A DNA stretch of 9,808 bases. Origin: Puniceicoccales bacterium. GTDB lineage: Bacteria > Verrucomicrobiota > Verrucomicrobiia > Opitutales > JAIRKQ01. The notes beneath the pieces are model-generated. The model had not been told where the DNA came from, searched no databases, and saw only the letters and a list, made by a program, of their open reading frames with translations. Positions within the stretch are counted from its first letter, which is position 1; every line of letters begins with the position of its first letter. The stretch is taken from positions 1 to 9,808 of the forward strand of contig JAITRI010000043.1 in assembly GCA_031288455.1 (NCBI GenBank). The letters run 5' to 3'. Positions 1 to 7,701 of this stretch are shown one piece after another. Position numbers and translations under genes: made by a program.

Positions 1-1468
1 ATTTCGTGGGAAGTTCCTCCACGTAGCCGCAAATGTGGCACCTCAGCAGATGCTGCTGCCTGTGATATGTGAGCGACATGCTGCAGTGCGGACAAGCGGC
101 AACGTAGTCGCAGCACTGGCAAAACACAACCGATGCATAGCCGCGCTTGTTTAGAAATAGAATCGTCTGCTCGCCATTCGCAAGGCATGCCGCCACCAAT
201 TCCATCAGCCGCGATGATATAATTTTCACACCGCGCGATGTGCGCTCATGGCGCATGTCGACCACTTCCATCGCCGGCAATTTGCTGCCATCGACTCGAT
301 TTTTCAGACAATTCAATTTATATTTCGACAGCGACACGTTGAACAGCGATTCCATGGACGGCGTGGCGGATCCCAAAATGCAAACCGCATCGCACAATTT
401 CGCCCGATACACTGCCACATCGCGCGCGTGATAGCGCGGGCTATCGGACTGTTTGTACGTGACCTCGTGCTCCTCGTCGACGATTATCAGTCTGACATTT
501 TTCAGCGGCGCAAATATCGCCGATCGCGCACCGATGACAACCCTTGAGCGGCCGGACGCCATCGCCAGCCACGCATCACGCCGTTCGCCATCGGATAACC
601 CGCTGTGCCAAACGACGACTTCTACGCCGTACAAATTTACGGCACGCCGTATTCGGCTGACGGTCTGCGGCGTAAGTGCCAGCTCCGGCACCAGATAGAT
701 GACGTCGCCACCGCCATCCAAAACGCGGCGTATTCCGCAGGCGTAAACCTCCGTTTTGCCAGATCCGGTGACTCCATGCAGCAGATGCGTGCAAAATTTT
801 CCAATGGTCAAACTCTTTGCGATGTCATCCGCTGCCATGCGCTGCTCTTCGGTTAACGCGATGTCAGCGGCGCGACTGGTCGCGCCGGCGTCTGTAAACT
901 CGCCGTAAACGAGCCGATCCTGCACACGGAACGTTTCTCCGATGATGCCCTTTCCCAGCAGCGAATTCACGGCGGAACTGGAAAATTTCACAGCAGCGGA
1001 CCTTTCGACGGCACCATTCTCCAATAGAAACTGGTACAGTTCGTGCTGCTTCGGCGCGCGCCGTTTCAATAGCGAACGCTCATCGTCCGATAAAAACTTC
1101 AGCAGTGATACTTTTGCGCTGAACTTCGCGGAGATGTTGTTGCGTATCGCCGCCGGAATGATTGCCTCCAGGACAGATTTATTCGACGCCGCGTAGTAGC
1201 GACTCATCCACTCAACTAGCGCCATCGTGTCACGTCCGAGCAGCGGATAATCGTATTCGATGGCAATTATTTCTCTCACGCGATAGGGTAAAGCGTCGGC
1301 ATCAGCGCGATGCACATCCGTGACGATGCCGAGTGTCACGGACCGCCCAAGCGGCACGCGGACGAGCATACCGACGGCAACGATGCCATCCAACTCCGGC
1401 GGAATTGCATAGGAGAGTGGCTTGTCCAAGCCGGCAAATGTCAAAATTTCTACGCAACGCCGCTCCAT
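1..1468 (-). CDS. priA: Primosomal protein N' (PriA replication-restart helicase), 3' end cut off
   Basis: PriA is a superfamily 2 DNA helicase that recognises stalled replication forks and reloads the replicative helicase. The window holds codons 1-489; the C-terminal helicase lobe lies beyond position 1. Residues 1 to about 95 match the PriA 3'-DNA-binding domain (VGMLVRVPLG at 32-41). Walker A is GVTGSGKT at 232-239, followed by EVY as is typical of PriA. Walker B is DEEH at 331-334, followed by the family pattern TYKQSDSPRYHARD. Motif III-like GSATPSMES follows. The zinc-binding insert is partly visible: C450, C453, C459, C462, C477 and C480; the last Cys pair is outside the window. The ATG at 1468 lies 3 bases past the pit stop codon, so it is probably cotranscribed with pit. 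No good ribosome binding site is visible before it. Family assignment is secure. Confidence 0.96.
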   Translation of the reverse strand, partial: MERRCVEILTFAGLDKPLSYAIPPELDGIVAVGMLVRVPLGRSVTLGIVTDVHRADADALPYRVREIIAIEYDYPLLGRDTMALVEWMSRYYAASNKSVLEAIIPAAIRNNISAKFSAKVSLLKFLSDDERSLLKRRAPKQHELYQFLLENGAVERSAAVKFSSSAVNSLLGKGIIGETFRVQDRLVYGEFTDAGATSRAADIALTEEQRMAADDIAKSLTIGKFCTHLLHGVTGSGKTEVYACGIRRVLDGGGDVIYLVPELALTPQTVSRIRRAVNLYGVEVVVWHSGLSDGERRDAWLAMASGRSRVVIGARSAIFAPLKNVRLIIVDEEHEVTYKQSDSPRYHARDVAVYRAKLCDAVCILGSATPSMESLFNVSLSKYKLNCLKNRVDGSKLPAMEVVDMRHERTSRGVKIISSRLMELVAACLANGEQTILFLNKRGYASVVFCQCCDYVAACPHCSMSLTYHRQQHLLRCHICGYVEELPTK

Positions 1469-1471
1469 TGA

Positions 1472-2728
1472 TTAAATTGCCAGCAGCATGAACATGCGCA
1501 AAATAAAGTACACAAAAATTGCAAATGCTGCCGATAGCGGGACCGTCACAAGCCATGTGAGGAAAATTCTCAGAATCATCCGCACGTTCAGTCCACCGAT
1601 TCCATTTTCCAGGCCAACGCCGATGATCGCTCCCGTTGCAGCGTGCGTCGAACTTATTGGAATGCCGAAAACAGACGCCAGAATGATGGTCATCGCCGTC
1701 GAAAAATCCACGCTGAATCCGCGTGAATTCGTCAGAAGCGCGATGCTGCGTCCCATCGTCCCGATTACCTTGTGCCCAAGCGAAAGAACTCCGGTCGACA
1801 TCCCAAGCCCACCGATCGCCAGCAGCCAAATGGGAATTTGAAAATCGGCAAATGCGCCGGAAATTACCCCCACCTTTGTGGCAAAGTATATGGCAATGAC
1901 GGGAGTGATGCTGTTAGCCACGTCGTTGGACCCAATGGCGAATCCCACCAGCGCCGACGTCCCAGCTTGAAACCGCCTGAAAACGTGCTCAATGCCAAAT
2001 TCCCTGCCACTGAATTTAATCGCCAACTTGCGCGTTATCCACCTGAAGACGATGTACAGCGCAGGAATTAGCAGCAGCAGCGAAATTCCACAGCGGCGGA
2101 TGTATTCGCGCCACGTCCCAATGCCAATGGCAACGATGGCCATGCTGGCCATGGAAACTGCACTGGCAAATATCGGAATCCAATTGCAGGCGCGCTCCAT
2201 TATTTTCTCACTGGCACCGCGGTAAATCGCCATGCGGATCAATTTTATGGCACAGAGGGAGCAGAGCGCCGACAGAAACGGAGTAAATATCCACGACAGC
2301 GTCAGCGTAACAAAAAATTTCCAGTTAATGGCATCCACTCCGCCGATGACAGCCGCAACTCCCATTATGCCGCCCACGATCGCATGGGTCGAACTCACCG
2401 GCAATCCAGTCCGCGTCGAAATGCAAATGAAACTTCCAGCCGCCACCATGGACGCCAACATTCCGGCAATGTACGCATTTGCATCGGTGAAATGCCTAAC
2501 GTTCACAATGCCGCCTATGAGCGCCCTTGACACATTCGAGCCGAGGAAAATTGCGCCAAAAAAATTCAAAATCGCCGCTATGAATAGGGCATGTTTCAAT
2601 TTCAGCGCCTTGGCTCCAACGGCAGCAGCGAAAGCATTTGCCACATCATTGGCACCGTTATTGAACGCCACAAATAGGGATCCAATCACGGCCAAAATCA
2701 ACGGAAATGACACATCACACGCAATCAC
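1472..2728 (-). CDS. pit: PiT-family inorganic phosphate transporter
   Basis: This is a 418-residue integral inner-membrane protein of the PiT family, which moves metal-phosphate or phosphate into the cell by ion symport. The two inverted halves of the family are both clear. The first signature, GANDVANA, is at 25-32, and the second, GSNDVANS, is at 266-273. Each is followed by hydrophobic helices and by a second conserved motif (SSTHAIVGGIMG in the N half, SSTHAATGAIIG in the C half). About 10 to 12 membrane segments can be seen. Length is normal for the short bacterial and archaeal type. The start is GTG at 2728; a second in-frame GTG lies at 2713, and there is no in-frame ATG back to the stop at 2767. 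No Shine-Dalgarno sequence is visible. A PhoU-like DUF47 partner often sits beside such genes but is absent here. The downstream gene is priA. Confidence 0.95.
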   Translation of the reverse strand: MIACDVSFPLILAVIGSLFVAFNNGANDVANAFAAAVGAKALKLKHALFIAAILNFFGAIFLGSNVSRALIGGIVNVRHFTDANAYIAGMLASMVAAGSFICISTRTGLPVSSTHAIVGGIMGVAAVIGGVDAINWKFFVTLTLSWIFTPFLSALCSLCAIKLIRMAIYRGASEKIMERACNWIPIFASAVSMASMAIVAIGIGTWREYIRRCGISLLLLIPALYIVFRWITRKLAIKFSGREFGIEHVFRRFQAGTSALVGFAIGSNDVANSITPVIAIYFATKVGVISGAFADFQIPIWLLAIGGLGMSTGVLSLGHKVIGTMGRSIALLTNSRGFSVDFSTAMTIILASVFGIPISSTHAATGAIIGVGLENGIGGLNVRMILRIFLTWLVTVPLSAAFAIFVYFILRMFMLLAI

Positions 2729-2783
2729 GGCAGCAGGTCGCTGGGGACAACGGATAAAATTTGATCACCGCAATCCAAGTTAC

Positions 2784-2811
2784 CTTGTAACAACGCAGCA
2801 AATGCAGTCAA
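2784..2811 (-). promoter_or_regulatory. Possible sigma70-type promoter of pit-priA
   Basis: On the minus strand TTGACT (2811-2806, 5 of 6 to the -35 consensus) stands 16 bp from TACAAG (2789-2784, 4 of 6 to the -10 consensus). It would start transcription near 2777, about 50 bases before the pit GTG. The -10 element lies inside a short palindrome, GTTAC-CTT-GTAAC (2779-2791), which could be an operator. The match is modest and could be chance. Confidence 0.35.
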
Positions 2812-2853
2812 TAAATCTATTGCATTTAGGAAAAATTCACGGCGGAACGTAGG

Positions 2854-2897
2854 CGCTGAGCCGAAATCATGTTCTCGCTGAGCCGAAATCATGTTCT
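2854..2897. repeat. Perfect tandem repeat, 2 x 22 bp
   Basis: Positions 2854-2875 and 2876-2897 are identical 22-bp units with no spacer. Each unit begins CGCTGAGCCGAAATC and ends with CATGTTCT on the plus strand. The pair sits 16 bp upstream of the -35 element of the rightward promoter and also upstream of the leftward pit gene. A 22-bp period is close to two helical turns, so bound proteins would sit on the same DNA face. It could equally be a recent slippage duplication. No internal 11-bp repeat like that of a Pho box is seen. Confidence 0.9.
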
Positions 2898-2912
2898 TCA
2901 GTAAAAAATATA

Positions 2913-2940
2913 TTGCCACGCGCTTGGGCAATTGTAAAAT
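2913..2940 (+). promoter_or_regulatory. Sigma70-type promoter for the gene at 2997
   Basis: TTGCCA (2913-2918, 5 of 6) is separated by 16 bp from TAAAAT (2935-2940, 5 of 6). The predicted transcription start is near 2947, giving a leader of about 50 bases before the ATG at 2997. This placement argues against the TTG at 2913 as a start codon. It is the best promoter match in the window. Confidence 0.6.
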
Positions 2941-2996
2941 GCAGCATCTGGGATCGGGGTATGAGGTGGAGCGCGGCTAAGGACATAGGGCAATCG

Positions 2997-3482
2997 ATGG
3001 ACGAATTCGCCGCCAAGATTTCCAGGAAAGATGCGGTTTATTTTTGGAAAAGATATTTTGGCGATGCCGACTGCATCAAAATCGTCGACGCACTAATCGG
3101 CTCACTGATAGTCGTCATGAGAGAAAGTGGACAGCTGACATATTTTGACAGCGAGTCGTTGGAAAATTGGAAAAAAATTTACGAGCGCTCCATCGAGAAC
3201 TCAAAGAAACTGAACATCGCCTACGAAGCGTTCAAAGCGCGCATCAGCAAACTAATAAAAAAATGTCCCGGCGATGCTATGCGCGAACTCAGGCGTGAAT
3301 TCAAAGCGCGACTGATCGCAATCAACGGGAAAAAGCGGTTCGAAACGCTGCTAAAGGATAAATTATCATTCAACATACTTTTCCACAAATGGATATTTTC
3401 CCTGTGTTCGGTGGTTGATATGCAGCAGGCCGATGACTCACAATCCGACAAGGGACTGCTCGATTTCAGCCTATTTTCCTAA
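2997..3482 (+). CDS. Hypothetical protein, about 161 residues, charged and helical
   Basis: I do not recognise this protein. It starts MDEFAAKISRKDAVYFW and ends in DFSLFS. It is rich in Lys, Arg and Glu, with long amphipathic helical stretches (roughly 60-130). It has no signal peptide, no clear membrane segment (a short hydrophobic run, IVDALIGSLIVVM, near residues 26-38) and no catalytic motif I can name. It reads as a small cytosolic helical protein. The ATG at 2997 follows AGGG at a spacing of 6. An in-frame ATG at 2961 would add 12 residues, and a TTG at 2913 would add 28 but lies in the promoter. It is the only plus-strand gene in the left half, standing alone between leftward pit and convergent kdsA, with which it overlaps by 17 bp at the stop codons. 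The nearby promoter supports expression. Confidence 0.7.
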   Translation: MDEFAAKISRKDAVYFWKRYFGDADCIKIVDALIGSLIVVMRESGQLTYFDSESLENWKKIYERSIENSKKLNIAYEAFKARISKLIKKCPGDAMRELRREFKARLIAINGKKRFETLLKDKLSFNILFHKWIFSLCSVVDMQQADDSQSDKGLLDFSLFS

Positions 3483-4368
3483 AATATCGCCGCCGTGGAT
3501 TTCGCAGTTTCCGCATTGTCTCCCAGATTGCCAAGCAGTCCTCCACAATCCGCGGGAAATCTTCCAGCGCTATCTGATTGGCTCTGTCACAGGTGGCAGT
3601 CGCCGGATCCGGATGAATTTCAAAAAAAATGCCATCCGCACCGCTTGCAATCGCCGCCTTTGACAGTATCGGAATGAATGTCCTGTCGCCACCGGTACCG
3701 GTGGCACATGTTCCCGGCAACTGCACGCTGTGTGTGGCGTCAAAAATTGCAGGATGCCCATTCAATTTCATCACGGCGAATGAGCGCATGTCAACCACCA
3801 AATTGTTGTAGCCAAAACTTGTGCCGCGCTCTATCTGAAAAATTTCAGAGGCGCCGGATTCCTCCAATTTTGCTACCACGTGCTTCATGTCATATGGGGA
3901 AAGGAACTGTCCCTTTTTGATTGATATCGGCTTGCCTGTCCCTGCGGCCGCCACGACAAGATCCGTCTGCCGGCACAAAAATGCTGGAATCTGCAAAACG
4001 TCGCACACTTCGGCGACAGCAGCCGCCTGTTCCGGCAGATGAATATCCGTTGTCACGCGCAGCCCAAAGCGAGATTTTACCTCCTTCAGCAGCCGCATAC
4101 CTTCTACGATCCCGACACCGCGCTCGCTGCGAATTGATGTTCTGTTGGCCTTGTCGAATGACCCCTTAAAGATGACATTCAGACGCGGGAAATTATCCCC
4201 AAGCGCGCCGAGACATTCAGCCGCGGAAAATGTAACGCGCTCATTTTCCAGCGAACATGGGCCCGCAATCATCAGCAACTTCTCCGGATCAAAAATCTTC
4301 TCCACGGTGGCGCAGGCTAATAATTTTCCAAACAACTCAAGCCGTAAAATTTGCCCGTCTATGGGCAT
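3466..4368 (-). CDS. kdsA: 3-deoxy-8-phosphooctulonate (Kdo-8-P) synthase
   Basis: KdsA condenses phosphoenolpyruvate with arabinose-5-phosphate to give Kdo-8-phosphate, the committed step to the Kdo of the LPS inner core; it acts in the cytosol. The 300-residue product has the family hallmarks in order: IAGPCSLE (34-41), FKGSFDKANRTS, DIHLPEQ, QIPAFLCRQTDL, IKKGQFLSP, ERGTSFGYNNLVVDMRS, IFDATHSVQLPG and EIHPDPATATCD. The Cys at 38, where E. coli KdsA has Asn, marks the metal-dependent class II form. The other expected metal ligands are also present: His in DATHS, Glu in FFEIHP and Asp in TCDR. The chosen ATG at 4368 overlaps the upstream mutase by 32 bp, with AAGGA upstream at a long spacing. 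A GTG at 4305 would give an N-terminus closer to that of short class II enzymes. The 3' end overlaps the convergent plus-strand gene. Confidence 0.96.
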   Translation of the reverse strand: MPIDGQILRLELFGKLLACATVEKIFDPEKLLMIAGPCSLENERVTFSAAECLGALGDNFPRLNVIFKGSFDKANRTSIRSERGVGIVEGMRLLKEVKSRFGLRVTTDIHLPEQAAAVAEVCDVLQIPAFLCRQTDLVVAAAGTGKPISIKKGQFLSPYDMKHVVAKLEESGASEIFQIERGTSFGYNNLVVDMRSFAVMKLNGHPAIFDATHSVQLPGTCATGTGGDRTFIPILSKAAIASGADGIFFEIHPDPATATCDRANQIALEDFPRIVEDCLAIWETMRKLRNPRRRYFRKIG

Positions 4369-6286
4369 CGATTCGCAAAAATTCCTTCACCTGCTCCAGG
4401 AGCGATTTCGTCTTTTCCTTCGCGTCTTCCAGCGCCGAAGCGTCGGAAATTGGCATCTCGCCGAATAGGTAAAACTTTATTTTCGGCTCCGTTCCGCTCG
4501 CCCGCACGGCAAACTTGACACCATTTCCCAGAGTGATGAAAAAAAACTGCTGCGGTGGTATTACTTTCCCGTCCGCATCGCAGATTTTTTGTCTGGAAAA
4601 ATCCACAATTTCCGCGACTTCGCTGCCATTCACCGATGCGGGAGGATGCCGCTGATAGTCCGCCAGTATATTTTTTATTTTCCGAGCGCCATCGGCACCT
4701 TCGCAGTAAATGTTCAGCACCATCTCCCCAAAATAGCCGCGTTTGGCATACATGTCATCCCTCAGATCACAGAGCGTTTTTCCGATCGATTTCGCATAGG
4801 CCGCCATCTCGCACACCATCAAACATGCCGAATTCGCATCCTTATCGCGGACATTGTTGGCGGCAAGACACCCGTAGCTCTCCTCGCACCCGAATATGAA
4901 CAGCGTACTGTGGCGCATGAGCAGGGCATCGCGCGTCCCGACCGATGTGCCGTCGTAATCCACCGCGATTCCGGTCGCCGAATATTCCTTTTCCAACATC
5001 TCATTTTCATAGGCGAGCATTTTTTCCCCGATCCACTTGAATCCCGTCAGCGTATTTATGCACTTCAGGCCGTGTGAACTGGCAATTTTGTCGATGAGTG
5101 GCGTCGTGACAAACGTCTTGACTATGGCCGCATTTTTTGACCCGTGTCTTGGGATTTTTTCTAAAAATTTCAGCTGCGAAATTCTATATTCCGCCAGCAG
5201 CGCACCGGTAACATTGCCACTGAATATCTCAAACTGTCCGCCGCTATTTTTCGCCGCAACGGCCAACCTGTCGCCGTCCGGATCCGTGGCAATGACGATG
5301 TCGGCCGACACTTCTCCGGCAAGCGCGATCGACATCTCCAGCGCCTCTCCGTTCTCGGGATTCGGAGATTTCACCGTGGAAAAGTTTGGATCCCCATCGT
5401 TCTGCTTTTCCACGACCACGCAGTCGATGCCGTGCGCCCTGAGCGCTGGAATGGTGGCGATGGACCCCGTTCCGTGCAGCGGAGAAAATACCGCGCGCAC
5501 AGAATTTTTTTCGAGAATATCTCTGCGCAGGACAGTTTCTCCTATGGCATTCACATAGTGCGCATCGATCTCTCCTCCGAGGACGTGGACGCCGCTCATG
5601 TCCTTCCGGCAAAATTTGCATATTTCATCGATTGTGATGCGTGAAAATTCCGCCGTCACACCATTCGCGTGCACATCCACCATCTGCGCACCGTCGGAAA
5701 AATATGCCTTGAATCCATTGTCATGCCACGGGTTATGGCTGGCAGTTATCATGATTCCGGCGGTGCAGCGCAAATGTCGCACGCTGAAACTCAACTGCGG
5801 CGTCGACCGCGGTGATGCGTAAATCAGAGCGTGTCCACCCAAACATTCCCATGTGGATGCCGCCAATTCGCAGAAATGTCTCGAAAAGTGCCGCACATCG
5901 TGGGCAATGACGACTGTGGGCAGCTGGTGTGCGCGGTGATTATTTTTCAGAAACAGCGAGCAGTATCTGAACAGTGCCATGGTCGCGCCGATGACGCTAA
6001 AATCATTAAAATATACTGTCCCGACAGCTGCCATCTGCGGACAATTTGTCGATGATGTCCCGCGTTCGGCGGCCGTGATGACTTCCGCTATTGTCCTGCT
6101 GCGCATCCCACCGGTCCCAAATTCGATGGATTTGAAAAACCTATTGTTTATCTCGTCCGCAAGCCCATTTTCGACGAGTTCATCGATGGACTCGCGCGCA
6201 CACCGTGGAAAATTTTCGCAGCGGTGCATGCGCAGTAAATTCTCCGCTGCCGCCGGTAATACTCTATCCCCGAGAAATTTTTCCAT
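4337..6286 (-). CDS. Alpha-D-phosphohexomutase (phosphoglucomutase/phosphomannomutase, PGM2-like)
   Basis: The enzyme interconverts the 1- and 6-phosphates of hexoses through a phosphoserine intermediate, feeding glycogen and cell-envelope sugar synthesis. The 649-residue protein shows all four family landmarks: FGTGGMR near the N-terminus; the catalytic TASHNP loop with Ser183; the metal-binding DPDGDR with Asp335, Asp337 and Asp339; the sugar-specificity loop GCEESYG (466-472); and the phosphate-binding RASGTEPK (595-602). Length, layout and EESYG loop resemble the PGM2/phosphopentomutase-type branch rather than the roughly 460-residue ManB/AlgC type. Exact substrate (glucose, mannose or pentose phosphate) cannot be settled from sequence. 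It is the first gene of a likely operon with kdsA, whose start lies inside its last codons. It is divergent from the sensor kinase. Confidence 0.93.
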   Translation of the reverse strand: MEKFLGDRVLPAAAENLLRMHRCENFPRCARESIDELVENGLADEINNRFFKSIEFGTGGMRSRTIAEVITAAERGTSSTNCPQMAAVGTVYFNDFSVIGATMALFRYCSLFLKNNHRAHQLPTVVIAHDVRHFSRHFCELAASTWECLGGHALIYASPRSTPQLSFSVRHLRCTAGIMITASHNPWHDNGFKAYFSDGAQMVDVHANGVTAEFSRITIDEICKFCRKDMSGVHVLGGEIDAHYVNAIGETVLRRDILEKNSVRAVFSPLHGTGSIATIPALRAHGIDCVVVEKQNDGDPNFSTVKSPNPENGEALEMSIALAGEVSADIVIATDPDGDRLAVAAKNSGGQFEIFSGNVTGALLAEYRISQLKFLEKIPRHGSKNAAIVKTFVTTPLIDKIASSHGLKCINTLTGFKWIGEKMLAYENEMLEKEYSATGIAVDYDGTSVGTRDALLMRHSTLFIFGCEESYGCLAANNVRDKDANSACLMVCEMAAYAKSIGKTLCDLRDDMYAKRGYFGEMVLNIYCEGADGARKIKNILADYQRHPPASVNGSEVAEIVDFSRQKICDADGKVIPPQQFFFITLGNGVKFAVRASGTEPKIKFYLFGEMPISDASALEDAKEKTKSLLEQVKEFLRIDAHRRANFTA

Positions 6287-6320
6287 CTGCCAGCACCAAA
6301 AAAATCACTTTTCGCGGCAA

Positions 6321-7565
6321 ATGGAAGCGAAAAAAGTTTGGGATGTGGGAAAATTTTTACTATATTCATCTGCGGAATTGGTGAAAAACATGAACGATGA
6401 CGGCGTAAAAAAACTGTTCGACATGGCCGATGTTCTTGACGCAGTCGACCTGAGAAATCTGACGAAACATCTGTGGAAGCAGCGTGAATTTTTCAAGAAA
6501 ATATTCAATCTTATCCGCGACGGACTGGCGGTGATAAACGGGAAAGGGGAAATTTTCTACTGCAACGCTTCGGCGCGCGAAATGCTCGGCATCGGCAGCC
6601 TGCAGCGGCTCGACACCATATGGAAATATGTCCCGGAGTTCATCGTTCTGTCGGAATTTTGGACGCCTTCCGCCTGCGATGATACATCCTTCGTGTCGAA
6701 GGAAATAAGAATCTCCTATCCGAAAAGGGGAATATTGAACGTGACCGTCGCACGGGATTGCGGAGAATGCGACGGTGCCGATGAAATGTTTGTCCTGCGC
6801 ATAGTGGACATTACCGAAGAGCGCGCAGTGTCGGAAAAAACTCTGAATGCGGAAAAAATTTCATCGGTCATGCTGCTCGCCAGTGGTGTCGCCCATGAAA
6901 TCGGAAACCCTCTCAACGCCATCGCTCTTCACCTGCGACTGATGCAGAAACAGTTCAGGGCGATAAAAAATGCCGATGCGCGCGCGCAGATGGAAACGTC
7001 AGCGGGCGCATGCTTGGACGAAATCTCTCGGCTGGACGGCATCGTGAAAAATTTTCTGCAGGCGATTCGTCCGCAAAACCCGAAAATGGAAGACGTTCAA
7101 TTGGCGGATGTGCTGCGTTCAGCCATAGAATTAATGGCGGCAGAATTCAAATCGCTCAACGTCGCCGTTGCGAACAACGCCGGGCAATTGCCGATAATTT
7201 TAGGAGACGCCGGGCACCTGAAACAGGTATTTTTCAACATTCTAAAGAACTCATGCGAGGCGATTGCCAGCGGCGGAACGATAGTCATCGACGGGGCATC
7301 CAATGACAGCGATGCAATTTTGACATTTACGGACAATGGATCCGGCATTTCAGCGGAAACGTTGGATAAAATTTTCCAGCCATATTTTTCCACGAAACAG
7401 AGCGGAAATGGACTCGGAATGGTAATCGTGGAGCGCATTCTGAGGGAACACGGCGCAACGATCGACATCGCAAGCGCCAAAAATATGGGAACAAAAATTT
7501 CCATAAATTTCCCAAGAAAAGACAAATGCGTCCCTCTGCTGAACTCCAACGGCAACCAGCCGTAG
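6321..7565 (+). CDS. Soluble PAS-domain sensor histidine kinase
   Basis: This 414-residue protein is a two-component sensor kinase without membrane segments, so it should sense a cytosolic signal. An N-terminal helical stretch (1-60) leads into a PAS domain (about 60-165; starts near LIRDGLAVINGKGEIFYCNA). The HisKA dimerisation domain follows, with the phosphoacceptor His192 in GVAHEIGNPL. The HATPase domain has an N box (NILKN, 306-310), G1 (DNGSGI, from 338), an F-box-like FQPYFSTK and G2 (GNGLGM, from 362). The H box is of the NtrB/AtoS-like type. The reading frame stays open further upstream, into the mutase gene, but ATG 6321 is the first sensible start, only 34 bp from the divergent mutase start. 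ATG 6390 (391 residues) is an alternative that would leave room for promoters and is preceded by GGTG. No response regulator is in the window. Confidence 0.92.
   Translation: MEAKKVWDVGKFLLYSSAELVKNMNDDGVKKLFDMADVLDAVDLRNLTKHLWKQREFFKKIFNLIRDGLAVINGKGEIFYCNASAREMLGIGSLQRLDTIWKYVPEFIVLSEFWTPSACDDTSFVSKEIRISYPKRGILNVTVARDCGECDGADEMFVLRIVDITEERAVSEKTLNAEKISSVMLLASGVAHEIGNPLNAIALHLRLMQKQFRAIKNADARAQMETSAGACLDEISRLDGIVKNFLQAIRPQNPKMEDVQLADVLRSAIELMAAEFKSLNVAVANNAGQLPIILGDAGHLKQVFFNILKNSCEAIASGGTIVIDGASNDSDAILTFTDNGSGISAETLDKIFQPYFSTKQSGNGLGMVIVERILREHGATIDIASAKNMGTKISINFPRKDKCVPLLNSNGNQP
6338..6366 (+). promoter_or_regulatory. Candidate promoter for the histidine kinase (shorter form)
   Basis: TTGGGA (6338-6343, 4 of 6) is 17 bp from TATATT (6361-6366, 5 of 6). 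It would initiate near 6373, upstream of the ATG at 6390 but downstream of the ATG at 6321. If it is used, the kinase starts at 6390. It interleaves with the leftward candidate. Confidence 0.35.
6359..6387 (-). promoter_or_regulatory. Candidate promoter for the mutase-kdsA operon
   Basis: On the minus strand TTTTCA (6387-6382, 4 of 6) is 17 bp from TATAGT (6364-6359, 5 of 6). Transcription would start near 6352, about 65 bases before the mutase ATG at 6286. The -10 element overlaps the rightward -10 candidate by 4 bp, so the two directions could compete. Confidence 0.4.
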
Positions 7566-7701
7566 CGGCACGCGTTCTCCTCCTCCGCCCCATCCAATTT
7601 CCGCGTCGCCCGAAAATACGCGCGCAGGTTCTCTGCTCCCCAAGCGCGCAGCGCTCACGGTAACACTTCCCGAGAGGACCGTGCCAGAAATTACTGCCGA
7701 A

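Noticed and set aside
2800..2827. Inverted repeat AAATGCA/TGCATTT upstream of pit
   Set aside because: A 7-bp A/T-rich stem with a 14-base loop is easily expected by chance; no further support.
2725..2931. Minus-strand 68-codon frame overlapping the pit start by GTGA
   Set aside because: It starts with TTG inside the rightward promoter, runs through the tandem repeat and resembles no protein. The overlap with pit is probably chance.
5979..6320. Upstream extension of the kinase reading frame
   Set aside because: It is antisense to the N-terminal coding region of the phosphohexomutase, including conserved residues. The kinase begins at 6321 or 6390.
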